DNA of 60,850 nt from the NCBI GenBank assembly GCA_964607915.1, contig CAZSMU010000004.1, forward strand, positions 1 to 60,850, written 5' to 3'. This document shows, in pieces, positions 52,458 to 60,418 of this stretch. Both the position numbers and the translations under genes were made by a program. Every line of letters begins with the position of its first letter. The first letter of the stretch is position 1. This stretch comes from JADJPL01 sp964607915 (GTDB lineage: Bacteria; Bacteroidota; Bacteroidia; Chitinophagales; Saprospiraceae). Under the pieces are notes generated by a model, which did no database searches, was not told the origin of the DNA, and saw nothing but the letters and a program-made list of their open reading frames with translations.

Positions 52458-52898
52458 CTACAACATTCTGCGTTCCCTGAAAAATCGGGTCAACAGGGCG
52501 CTGCATTCCGATTCGAGGATGCCATACGCCAAAATGGTGCGAGGGTGCATCAAATCCCGTCCAAAGCGCATGAAGCCGCGCTTGTCGTCCGATGCGCCAT
52601 AGACGATGCGCCCCAATTGCGCCCAGGCCAGGGCACCTGCGCACATCGGGCAGGGTTCGAGGGTCACGAACAGGGAGCATTCTGTCAGGTATTTACTCCC
52701 CAGATAGTTGGACGCTGCGGTCAGGGCGATGATTTCCGCATGGGCGGTCACATCCTGGAGGCGCTCTGTCGCATTGTGCCCCCGGGCGATGATGCGCCCT
52801 TCGCTGACCACTACCGCGCCGACGGGAACCTCCCCTGCCTCATAGGCATAGCGCGCTTCTTTGAGTGCTTCCAGCATGTAATACTCGTCGTCCGGCAT
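52458..52898 (-). CDS. tadA: tRNA-specific adenosine deaminase / nucleoside deaminase
   Basis: 146 aa. Zinc-dependent cytidine/deoxycytidylate deaminase fold with H53-A-E55 (TAHAEIIAL) and P-C83-P-M-C86 (EPCPMCAGAL). The sequence VPVGAVVVSEGRIIARGHN and the DDKRGFM region match TadA, which makes inosine at the wobble position of tRNA-Arg(ACG). A guanine-deaminase-like function is less likely. Convergent with the CxxC lipoprotein gene, 38 bases apart. Confidence 0.9.
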   Translation of the reverse strand: MPDDEYYMLEALKEARYAYEAGEVPVGAVVVSEGRIIARGHNATERLQDVTAHAEIIALTAASNYLGSKYLTECSLFVTLEPCPMCAGALAWAQLGRIVYGASDDKRGFMRFGRDLMHPRTILAYGILESECSALLTRFFRERRML

Positions 52899-52970
52899 AG
52901 TTGAAAAAAGTCAGGGGGCAAAGGTAGGATTTTCCCCTTGGGAGCATTTTATTTTCCCGGGGGTTTTCCA

Positions 52971-52978
52971 TACTTTTG
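52971..52978 (+). promoter_or_regulatory. Putative -7 box (TACTTTTG) directly before guaB
   Basis: TACTTTTG matches TAnnTTTG, with TTTT at 52947-52950 exactly 20 bases upstream in place of the -33 TTTG. The ATG at 52982 is only 3 bases after the box, so transcription would begin at or very near the start codon. Confidence 0.55.
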
Positions 52979-52981
52979 CAC

Positions 52982-54469
52982 ATGGAAAATCAATTCGCAC
53001 ATTCAAACCACAAGTTTCTGGGCGAAGCGCTCACCTTCGACGACGTGCTTCTCGTCCCGGCATTCTCGGAAGTCCTCCCAAGGGAAGTGGACATTTCCTC
53101 CCAGCTCACGCGGGAAATCAAAGTCAACGCGCCTATCGTTTCCGCCGCTATGGATACCGTGACGGAGGCCAAGTTGGCCATCGCCATCGCGCAGCAGGGC
53201 GGTATCGGTATGATTCACAAGAATATGGCGATTCCTGACCAGGCTGAGCAGGTACGCATGGTCAAGCGTTCGGAAAGCGGGATGATCATCGATCCGGTCA
53301 CCCTTCCGCCCGATGCGCGCGTGGCCGACGCCCTGGAGTTGATGTCCCGGTTTAAAATCGGCGGCATCCCCATCGTCGCCACCGACGGGCGCCTCGCGGG
53401 TATCCTGACCAACCGCGACCTCCGCTTCGAAGCGCACCTGGACCGCCCCATCTCGGAAATCATGACCCGCAGCAACCTCGTGACCGCACCGGTAGGGACT
53501 ACCCTGCAGAAAGCCAAGGAAATCCTGCAGCGCAATAAAATCGAGAAGCTCCCCGTGGTGGACGAGCAGGGGGTGCTGGTAGGGCTCATCACCTACAAGG
53601 ATATCATGAAGGTGCAAAACTACCCGATTTCCTGCAAAGACAACTATGGGCGCCTGGTCGTCGGGGCTGCCGTCGGGGTCACCTCCGACCTCCTGGACCG
53701 CGTGGAAGCCCTCGTGCACGTCGGAGTGGATGCCATAGCCATAGATACCGCCCACGGGCACTCCATGGGCGTGCTCCAGGCGGTGCGCCGGGTAAAAGCA
53801 CAATTCCCCGACCTCCAGGTGATCGGCGGGAACGTAGCCAGCGGTGCCGGTGCCTTGGCGCTGGTAGAGGCGGGCGCAGACGCCGTAAAAGTCGGGGTCG
53901 GGCCGGGTAGTATCTGTACGACCCGCATTGTAGCAGGCGTGGGGGTGCCGCAGCTCAGTGCCATCCAAATGGCCTACCAGGCTATCCGACATACGGGGGT
54001 ACCGATTATCGGAGATGGCGGGATCCGCTACACCGGAGATATCGTGAAAGCCCTGGCCGGTGGTGCGAGCACCATCATGGCGGGCGGGCTTTTCGCCGGC
54101 GTCGAAGAAGCCCCCGGGGAAACCATCATCTTTGAGGGCCGCAAATTCAAGGTGTATCGCGGCATGGGCTCCCTGGGTGCCATGCAACTGGGTTCCAAAG
54201 ACCGCTACTTCCAGGACGTGGAAGACGACATCAAAAAACTGGTGCCGGAAGGGATCGAAGGCCGCGTGCCGTTTAAAGGAACCGTTGCGGAGGTCATGGT
54301 ACAATACATAGGTGGGCTGCGGGCCGGTATGGGATATTGCGGGGCATCGCATATCAAAGCATTGCAGGAACAGGCACAATTTGTAAAAATCACTGCCGCC
54401 GGGATACAGGAAAGCCACCCCCACCATATCACCATCACCAAGGAATCCCCTAACTACAGCCGCCGATAA
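52982..54469 (+). CDS. guaB: Inosine-5'-monophosphate dehydrogenase
   Basis: 495 aa from ATG at 52982; a TTG six bases upstream is possible but unlikely. Oxidises IMP to XMP with NAD, the committed step to GMP. TIM barrel interrupted by two CBS domains (about 97-215, MIIDPVTLPP to GLITYKDIMK), IDTAHGHSMGVL, and the catalytic loop GVGPGSICTTRIVAGVGVPQ with C312. The flap (GMGSLGAMQLGSKDRYF) and the C-terminal GYCGASHIKALQEQAQFVKIT are present. The DNA glycosylase gene starts one base after the stop. Confidence 0.96.
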   Translation: MENQFAHSNHKFLGEALTFDDVLLVPAFSEVLPREVDISSQLTREIKVNAPIVSAAMDTVTEAKLAIAIAQQGGIGMIHKNMAIPDQAEQVRMVKRSESGMIIDPVTLPPDARVADALELMSRFKIGGIPIVATDGRLAGILTNRDLRFEAHLDRPISEIMTRSNLVTAPVGTTLQKAKEILQRNKIEKLPVVDEQGVLVGLITYKDIMKVQNYPISCKDNYGRLVVGAAVGVTSDLLDRVEALVHVGVDAIAIDTAHGHSMGVLQAVRRVKAQFPDLQVIGGNVASGAGALALVEAGADAVKVGVGPGSICTTRIVAGVGVPQLSAIQMAYQAIRHTGVPIIGDGGIRYTGDIVKALAGGASTIMAGGLFAGVEEAPGETIIFEGRKFKVYRGMGSLGAMQLGSKDRYFQDVEDDIKKLVPEGIEGRVPFKGTVAEVMVQYIGGLRAGMGYCGASHIKALQEQAQFVKITAAGIQESHPHHITITKESPNYSRR

Positions 54470-54470
54470 G

Positions 54471-55100
54471 ATGAACCCAGGCACCGCGCAGCAACTCACC
54501 GAGACCTTCTATCAGTCATACGACGTACTGGGCCTGGCCAGTGCCCTGCTGGGGAAAGTGCTCGTGTCTGATATTGGCCGGCAGCGCTGCACGGGTATCA
54601 TTGTGGAAACAGAAGCATACCGGGGAGCTGACGACCGTGCCTGCCATGCGTATCCGTACCGCCGTACTCCCCGCACGGAAGTCATGTTCCGGGCAGCGGG
54701 CCATGCGTATATCTATCTGTGCTATGGGATTCACCATCTGTTCAACGTAGTGGCTGGCCCGGAAGGACAGCCGGACGCCGTTTTAGTACGGGCATTGGAG
54801 CCTTTAGAGAATCTGGAGCTCATGCTGGAGCGGCGAAGTGAAAGGAAGGCATCTCATACCTTGTGCGGAGGTCCAGGGGCGCTCTCCCAGGCGCTAGGGC
54901 TACATACAGGCTATTCCGGCACCTCCTTGGTTGGCCTCAACGCAGAAATTCGGATAGAAGACCGAGGCATACAAGTACATGATGATCAAATATACAGAGG
55001 TACCCGCGTAGGGGTAGCCTACGCGGGTACCTGCGCACAGAGGCCCTGGCGTTTTCATATCGAGGGCTCCCCCTGGGTGAGCCGGGCAAAAGGGGCCTGA
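54471..55100 (+). CDS. DNA-3-methyladenine glycosylase (AAG/MPG type)
   Basis: 209 aa. Removes alkylated and deaminated purines from DNA. Family motifs: ALLGKVLVSDI, IIVETEAYRGADDRACHAY (catalytic Glu in VETEAY), RTEVMFRAAGHAYIYLCYGIH (intercalating Tyr region), and GGPGALSQALGL. Start one base after guaB, so the two are co-transcribed. Near its 3' end, bases 54999-55031 form a perfect 14-bp hairpin within the coding sequence. Confidence 0.93.
   Translation: MNPGTAQQLTETFYQSYDVLGLASALLGKVLVSDIGRQRCTGIIVETEAYRGADDRACHAYPYRRTPRTEVMFRAAGHAYIYLCYGIHHLFNVVAGPEGQPDAVLVRALEPLENLELMLERRSERKASHTLCGGPGALSQALGLHTGYSGTSLVGLNAEIRIEDRGIQVHDDQIYRGTRVGVAYAGTCAQRPWRFHIEGSPWVSRAKGA
54999..55031. repeat. Perfect 14-bp inverted repeat inside the glycosylase gene
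   Basis: GGTACCCGCGTAGG (54999-55012) and CCTACGCGGGTACC (55018-55031) around a 5-base loop, encoding the GTRVGVAYAGT part of the protein. Confidence 0.8.
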
Positions 55101-55112
55101 TACAATGGCCGA

Positions 55113-55140
55113 TCTCCCCGCCCCCGGGGATACGGTTTTG
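55113..55140 (+). terminator. Possible terminator of the guaB operon
   Basis: Short stem TCCCC (55115-55119) / GGGGA (55126-55130), then TACGGTTTTG. It is weak, but it is the only stem-loop in the 96 bases between the glycosylase stop and the next gene. Confidence 0.4.
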
Positions 55141-55196
55141 TGCCTGCTTTTCGTTAGACTCCAACGATTTAGTCATTTCCATCAACTTTTCTAACT

Positions 55197-56498
55197 ATGC
55201 ACAGGCTCTCCTTTTTTTTAACCCTCGTCGTATTCCTGTTTGCCTTGCCCGCAAGTGCACAGCGGCGAAAGCCGGCCCCGGCGGTGTCGTCCCTGCGCTA
55301 TGAAGACTACATCTATGCGCCCTATATCCGTTCGGTGCAACTCTACGTCGAAGGCCTGGCGCTGAGCTACCCTATCCTGGACCTCAAAGGCAATTCGAGG
55401 CTGCACCTGGAGTTCGACGATCTGGAAGCCGATGCCAAGAATTACTTCTACCGGATCGTCTATTGCGACATGGACTGGCAGCCAGCGCAAATTTCCGAAA
55501 TGGAGTACCTCGACGGGTTTTCCGAAGACCGCATCACCGAGTACCAGTTTTCCTTCAAAACCTTTACGCCTTATACGCACTACACGCTCCAGTTGCCCAA
55601 CAGCAGCATGAGCTGGAAACTCTCCGGCAATTACCTACTCGTCGTATATGAGGAAGGCCGCCAAGACACCCCGGTATTTACGCGCAGGTTTGTAGTGGCA
55701 GACCCCAGGGTACAGGTCAGCGCCCAACTGGTGCGCCCAAATATCGTAAATAAGATGCGCACCCACCAGGAGGTAGATTTTATAGTGAACCACGAGAATA
55801 TGCCCCTTCGGAACCCCAGGCAGGAAATCCACGCTGTCGTGCTGCAAAACGGGCGTTGGGACAATGCCATTGTGGGCCTGAGCCCGCTTTTCATCCGCGC
55901 CAACCAATTGGTGTTCGACTACCAGGACCAAATTGTTTTCCCGGCCGGAAAGGAGTTCCGTCCTCTTGACTTGCGCAGTCTTCGCTTTCGTGCGCCCATG
56001 GTGTTTTCGATAGAGAATCTGCGCGACCGCTCGGAGGTCACCCTGAACAAGGACGCCTCCCGCGAGTCGCAGCCCTATATCGAGTTCAACGATATCAACG
56101 GGAAATTTGTGCTCGAGACCAAAGACCAAAGCAATCCGCTGGCCGCCAACTATGCCGAGGTGTTGTTTTCCTTGTCGGTGGAGGCCCCTTTCTACGACGA
56201 TGACGTCTATCTCACCGGGCAGTTCAACCAATGGCAGCTGATGCCGGAATACCGGATGACGTACAACAATGCGATCAACAGCTATGTGTTGAAAACTACG
56301 TTGAAGCAAGGGTTTTACAATTATGCGTACGCCCGCTCGCCCCGGTCGGCGGAGAAGCCGCTCGTCAACCTGAGCCCATTGGAGGGCGACTGGTTCGAAA
56401 CGGAGAACGACTATACCATTCTGATTTACTACCGTCCCTTTGGCGGGCGTTTCGATGAACTCATCGGCATGTACCACCTCAACAGCAGGGGCAATTAA
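55197..56498 (+). CDS. DUF5103 protein (type IX secretion system plug-type)
   Basis: 433 aa. Signal peptide 1-21 (LPASAQ), no lipobox. Matches the DUF5103 family: IRSVQLYVEGLALSYPILDL, YRIVYCDMDWQPAQISEMEYLDGF, LSGNYLLVVYEEG, VRPNIVNKMRTHQEVDF, LTGQFNQWQL, and GGRFDELIGMYHLNSRGN at the end. The family was identified as the plug that closes the periplasmic side of the SprA translocon of the type IX secretion system, so it acts in the outer membrane. Single gene; palindromic repeat G begins 23 bases after its stop. Confidence 0.88.
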   Translation: MHRLSFFLTLVVFLFALPASAQRRKPAPAVSSLRYEDYIYAPYIRSVQLYVEGLALSYPILDLKGNSRLHLEFDDLEADAKNYFYRIVYCDMDWQPAQISEMEYLDGFSEDRITEYQFSFKTFTPYTHYTLQLPNSSMSWKLSGNYLLVVYEEGRQDTPVFTRRFVVADPRVQVSAQLVRPNIVNKMRTHQEVDFIVNHENMPLRNPRQEIHAVVLQNGRWDNAIVGLSPLFIRANQLVFDYQDQIVFPAGKEFRPLDLRSLRFRAPMVFSIENLRDRSEVTLNKDASRESQPYIEFNDINGKFVLETKDQSNPLAANYAEVLFSLSVEAPFYDDDVYLTGQFNQWQLMPEYRMTYNNAINSYVLKTTLKQGFYNYAYARSPRSAEKPLVNLSPLEGDWFETENDYTILIYYRPFGGRFDELIGMYHLNSRGN

Positions 56499-56521
56499 TA
56501 ACATGGAAAAATTTAATTACT

Positions 56522-56683
56522 ATACTTGTTGTTCGGGGGATCATCAAGGGGTCAAAAAGGCCCTTTTCGCCCACACTGTGCCTTTTTTCGGTCATCTAAC
56601 GCCCTTAGGCTCCCTCAAAAAGCCTTCGTGTGGATAAAAAATTGTTCTTTTTTACCTCCTCACTGACCCCGCGCAACAAGTCT
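56522..56683 (+). repeat. Dispersed palindromic repeat, copy G (long form)
   Basis: Ends ATACTTGTTGTTCGGG (56522-56537) and CCCGCGCAACAAGTCT (56668-56683). Inside are the core GGTCAAAAAGGCCC, then CCACAC..CCTTTTTTCGG and CTCAAAAAGCC..GTGTGG, which pair in a second stem. It is the best-preserved long copy together with copy C. Confidence 0.85.
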
Positions 56684-56888
56684 GCTGAATTCTCCCTTTT
56701 ATCCATGATTCGGGAACTTTGATATAAATATTTTCATCCAAAAGGATTTGTGCGATAACCTTTGCTGAATTGGATTTGCCGACAGGCCACCGCAGGGCCA
56801 GCGGCGGTTTATTTGCCAATTTCGCTTCGTGCAAAGGCGAGTTAGTAAACAAATACCAAATTTGCACTGTAAAAAACCAATTTGTCTC
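56684..56888. other. Upstream region of the TolC gene
   Basis: 205 bases between repeat G and the TolC ATG at 56889. It should contain the promoter; several TTTG runs are present but none is in a clean TTTG-N20-TAnnTTTG arrangement. No gene seen. Confidence 0.35.
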
Positions 56889-58316
56889 ATGTTTCGAAAC
56901 CTAATCAGCCCTGTCGTACTGTTGCTGGCCTTTGCGCCGGCCCTGAGCGGACAGCAAGCCTGGAGCCTTCAGGAGTGCGTGGACTACGCTACCCGCAACA
57001 ACCTCAGTATCAAACAAGCACAAGCCCAGATCCGCGGTGCCGAACTCACGCTGAAACAAAGCCGGTTTAGCCGACTACCCTCTCTCAACAGTACGGTCAG
57101 CGGGGGGACGCAGTTTGGCCGCACCATTGACCCTACGACAAACAGCTTCGACAACCGGCAAATCGGGTTCAACAGCTACGGCCTGAACTTTGGCGTGACG
57201 GCTTTTGCCGGCAACCGCATCAACAACAGCATCCGCCAAGGCCAGCTCGAACTGACGGCCAGCAAGTTGGACGCTGCCCAGATCGGCAACGACATTTCGC
57301 TGAACGTCGCTACGGCCTACCTCAACGTGCTCTTGTCCGAAGAACAGCTCGAATTGGCCCGACAGCGCATCGGCCAATCGCGCTTTCAGTTGGAGCAGAC
57401 CGAAAAACTCATTAATGCAGGGGCACGGGCCGCCAACGAGCGCCTCAACGCCCTGTCCCAGGTTGCCCTGGATGAGCAGGCGCTGATACAAGCCGAAAAT
57501 GCACTGGAACTCAACTACCTGACGCTCAAGCAACTCCTACAGCTCGACTTGTCGTTGGAGTTCAAAATCCAAAAGCCGGAAATCACTATCCCGGCAGATG
57601 CCAATCCCGACGGCTTCGCACCGCTCGAAGTATTCAGCGCTGCCCTGAGCCGGCAGCCCAACATACAGGCGGGAGACAAGCGGATGGAGAGTGCCGTCAC
57701 AGGGGTACAAATTGCCAAAGCTGCCTACCTCCCCACCCTGAATTTCTTTGGGGGTATGACCACCAATTTTTCTTCTGCCAGTAGAAAAGTGGATGGCTAC
57801 CTAACTCAGAACTTCAAGCAGACAGTCCTTCTCAATGGGCAGCAAGTCGTATTTGAAGTGCCGCAGCAAGTGCCTTTGCTAAGTGAAAACCCCTATTTCA
57901 ACCAGCTCAACCAAAACTTTGGGCAGAACCTCGGCGTCTCGATGAGCATACCCATCTACAACAACCACCGCAATCGGGTCAATGTGGAAAGGGCACAGCT
58001 CAACGTCATAAACCGGGAAATCGTCAATGAGCAACTACGCCAGCAACTCAAAACGAGCATTGACCGCGCCATCGCCGATGCCCGCGCAGCAAAGCGGAGC
58101 TATGACGCCGCCACGACTGCCGTCGAGGCCTCCAGTGCTTCTTTTCGCAACGCACAAACGCGCTATGACGTAGGCGCCGTAAACGCCCTGGAGCTGCAAA
58201 CCGCACGAAACGCCATGGAACAAGCTAAAATAGACCTGGTGCGCGCCCGTTACCAATATATTTTCAACCTGAAGCTCGTCGAGTTCTACCAGGGCAAGCC
58301 GCTCACATTGAACTAA
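56889..58316 (+). CDS. TolC-family outer-membrane efflux protein
   Basis: 475 aa from ATG at 56889. The frame opens at 56829, but this start gives a clean signal peptide ending LSGQ. OEP repeats: WSLQECVDYATRNNLSIKQAQAQIRGAEL at the start, LSRQPNIQAGDKRMESAVTGVQIAKAAYLPTL at the second, and SFRNAQTRYDVGAVNALELQTARNAMEQAK at the end. Outer-membrane channel partner of the adaptor encoded 59 bases downstream. It is a different subfamily from the TolC at 48352. Confidence 0.93.
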   Translation: MFRNLISPVVLLLAFAPALSGQQAWSLQECVDYATRNNLSIKQAQAQIRGAELTLKQSRFSRLPSLNSTVSGGTQFGRTIDPTTNSFDNRQIGFNSYGLNFGVTAFAGNRINNSIRQGQLELTASKLDAAQIGNDISLNVATAYLNVLLSEEQLELARQRIGQSRFQLEQTEKLINAGARAANERLNALSQVALDEQALIQAENALELNYLTLKQLLQLDLSLEFKIQKPEITIPADANPDGFAPLEVFSAALSRQPNIQAGDKRMESAVTGVQIAKAAYLPTLNFFGGMTTNFSSASRKVDGYLTQNFKQTVLLNGQQVVFEVPQQVPLLSENPYFNQLNQNFGQNLGVSMSIPIYNNHRNRVNVERAQLNVINREIVNEQLRQQLKTSIDRAIADARAAKRSYDAATTAVEASSASFRNAQTRYDVGAVNALELQTARNAMEQAKIDLVRARYQYIFNLKLVEFYQGKPLTLN

Positions 58317-58375
58317 GCGCAGCCCATATCGTTTACCCAGTCCTTTTCTGCAAAAAATCTAAAATCCGCTATATC

Positions 58376-59791
58376 ATGGCAAAGAAATCTTCTAAAATAT
58401 CCAATAACACCCTCATTTTCATTTTACTTGGCGTAGTGGCCATACTCGTGGGAGTCGTTTTCATCTCGAATAAAAGAAAGCCCAAAGGGGAACCGGTGAC
58501 GGCTGAAAAAGCGGAACGCAGGGATATCCGCGAGACCGTTCCTGCCAGTGGCAAGGTATTTCCCGAGACGGAGGTCAAAATCAGCTCCGACGTATCCGGT
58601 GAGGTCGTGGAGCTCTACGTCAAGGAAGGCGATTCGGTAAAAGCCGGCCAAATCCTCGCCAAAATAGACCCCGACGCATACCAGTCGCAAGTCGAGCGGG
58701 GTGTTGCCAGCGTCAACTCATCCAAGGCACAGTTGGCCAACAGCAGGGCGCAAATCGAGAACCTGCGCGCCCAGCGCGAGCAAATCGTGGCCCAATTGGA
58801 AAACACCCGCGAAGTGCACAAGCGCAACGAGAAGTTGTACAAGGACGGCGTCATCTCTATCGCCGATTTCCAGGCCTCCAACTCAAGCCTTAAAGCACTG
58901 GAAGCCAACCTGCGCTCGTCGGATGCCAGCATCAAATCCGCACAGGAAAGCGCCCGTGGTGCCCAGTTTTCCGTAGAGAGCACCGAAGCCGCCCTCAAAG
59001 AACTGCGCACCAGCTTGCGCCGCACCACGATTTACGCCCCTACGAGCGGTATCATCTCCAAGCTCAACATCGAGCAGGGCGAGCGCGTGGTAGGTACTAT
59101 CCAGATGGCCGGTACGGAAATGATGCGTTTGGCCAACCTCAACAACATGGAAGTGCGGGTGGATGTGAGCGAAAACGATATCCCGCGCGTCTCCCTCGGG
59201 GATGAAGTAGATGTGGAGGTGGATGCCTACCTGGGGCGCAAGTTCAAGGCACGCGTCAGCCAGATTGCCAACTCGGCTTCCAACTCGGCTACGGCTGCCC
59301 TCACCAGCGACCAGATCACCAACTTTGAAGTGCGCGTTTCCATTGACCCTGCTTCTTACCAGGACCTCGTCCAGGCCGGTAAGCGCTACCCATTCCGCCC
59401 GGGCATGTCCGCATCGGTGGAAATCTATACGGAATCCCGCAAACAAGTGTTGAGCGTACCCATCCAGGCAGTCGCTACCCGTGAAAAAGAAGGAAAGAGC
59501 GCTACCCGAATGGTCGAAGCAGAAAACGGGGAAGAGGCAACCGAAGAGCGTATCCTCGACAACCTGCGCGAAGTGGTGTTCGTCGTGAAGGGCGATACGG
59601 TCAGTATGGCCGATGTAAAAACCGGTATCCAGGACAACAACCACATCGAGATCCTTTCCGGCCTCAAGGAAGGCGATCAAATCGTTTCCGGTCCCTACAA
59701 TGCGGTAGCGCGCAAATTGAAATCCGGTGAAAAAATCCGGGTCGTTAGCGAAAATGAACTATATTCGTCTGGAAAGAAAAATAATGAATAG
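58376..59791 (+). CDS. MacA/HlyD-type periplasmic adaptor protein
   Basis: 471 aa. One N-terminal membrane anchor (about 13-31). Lipoyl half-domains VKISSDVSGEVVELYVKEGDSVKAGQILAKID and RTTIYAPTSGIISKLNIEQGERV flank a long alpha-hairpin (about 105-220) with heptad character. Beta-barrel and MP domains follow. This layout fits MacA-like adaptors that work with an ABC permease, and TolC precedes it, but no ABC transporter gene follows within 1 kb. Its TAG stop overlaps the left end of palindromic repeat H. Confidence 0.9.
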   Translation: MAKKSSKISNNTLIFILLGVVAILVGVVFISNKRKPKGEPVTAEKAERRDIRETVPASGKVFPETEVKISSDVSGEVVELYVKEGDSVKAGQILAKIDPDAYQSQVERGVASVNSSKAQLANSRAQIENLRAQREQIVAQLENTREVHKRNEKLYKDGVISIADFQASNSSLKALEANLRSSDASIKSAQESARGAQFSVESTEAALKELRTSLRRTTIYAPTSGIISKLNIEQGERVVGTIQMAGTEMMRLANLNNMEVRVDVSENDIPRVSLGDEVDVEVDAYLGRKFKARVSQIANSASNSATAALTSDQITNFEVRVSIDPASYQDLVQAGKRYPFRPGMSASVEIYTESRKQVLSVPIQAVATREKEGKSATRMVEAENGEEATEERILDNLREVVFVVKGDTVSMADVKTGIQDNNHIEILSGLKEGDQIVSGPYNAVARKLKSGEKIRVVSENELYSSGKKNNE

Positions 59792-59870
59792 ACTCGTTGC
59801 GTCGGGTCAGCGGGAAGGGAAGCAAAGGCCACCTTTTTGACCTCTCGACGATTCCTCTCGCAACAAGTCT
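59790..59870 (-). repeat. Dispersed palindromic repeat, copy H (short form, reversed)
   Basis: Ends AGACTCGTTGCGTCGGG (59790-59806) and CTCTCGCAACAAGTCT (59855-59870). The core is in reverse orientation: GGCCACCTTTTTGACC is the complement of GGTCAAAAAGGTGGCC. At 81 bases it is a short form lacking the second inner stem. The first A and G of the repeat are the last two bases of the adaptor's TAG stop. Confidence 0.8.
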
Positions 59871-59884
59871 GATAACCAACGCCT

Positions 59885-60418
59885 ATGCCTTTTCAACGAC
59901 TATCTCTCAAACCGGAAGAGCTCCTTCAGGCGCTGCGCGAGGCTGCAGCGCCCCTCTTTTACCTCAGCGAGACGGATATGCCCGTTCAGGTACACCATCT
60001 TCAGGGGTCGGCGGCTGTCGCCCGTTTTTCCAGTTCCGATCTGCTGCGCCGCTTCTACCCCAACGACCGGGGTAAGTTGAAGGTGGAGTGGGCTGGCATG
60101 GAACGCGCGGATTGTCAGGGCTACACCCGTTTTTTTCGAAATTATACCGACAAAATCATCCAGAGCGACCCGGACACTTTCCGCGTCCGATACCCGGAAG
60201 AGCTTGAGCAAACCGAAAAGTGGCGCGTTTTGAGAGACTTGTGGATGGATAACACCATTCGCCAGCGCTGGTTCAAGGTCCATTTGGCGGATGGGGCGAA
60301 GAAAGCTGTTTTCTCTATAGGCCAGTGCCTGGCGGTTGAATTCGACCCGGACACCAACGAACTCAAGACCGAGCCCGGCGACTGGTTCGCCCTGGAAACC
60401 GGTACGGTAGAGACCTGA
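59885..60418 (+). CDS. Nuclease A inhibitor-like (NuiA-like) protein
   Basis: 177 aa, no signal peptide, acidic. The N-terminal half resembles the NuiA/nuclease A inhibitor fold: LLQALREAAAPLFYLSETDMP followed by VQVHHLQGSA corresponds to the family start (two helices, then L-F-x-S-E-x-[DE]-x-P-x-x-V and a GSA), and the C-terminal ALETGTVET recalls its final VVET. In Anabaena, NuiA inhibits the sugar-non-specific nuclease NucA. No nuclease is seen beside it, so the partner is unknown. The assignment is by motif memory and moderately sure. Confidence 0.6.
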   Translation: MPFQRLSLKPEELLQALREAAAPLFYLSETDMPVQVHHLQGSAAVARFSSSDLLRRFYPNDRGKLKVEWAGMERADCQGYTRFFRNYTDKIIQSDPDTFRVRYPEELEQTEKWRVLRDLWMDNTIRQRWFKVHLADGAKKAVFSIGQCLAVEFDPDTNELKTEPGDWFALETGTVET

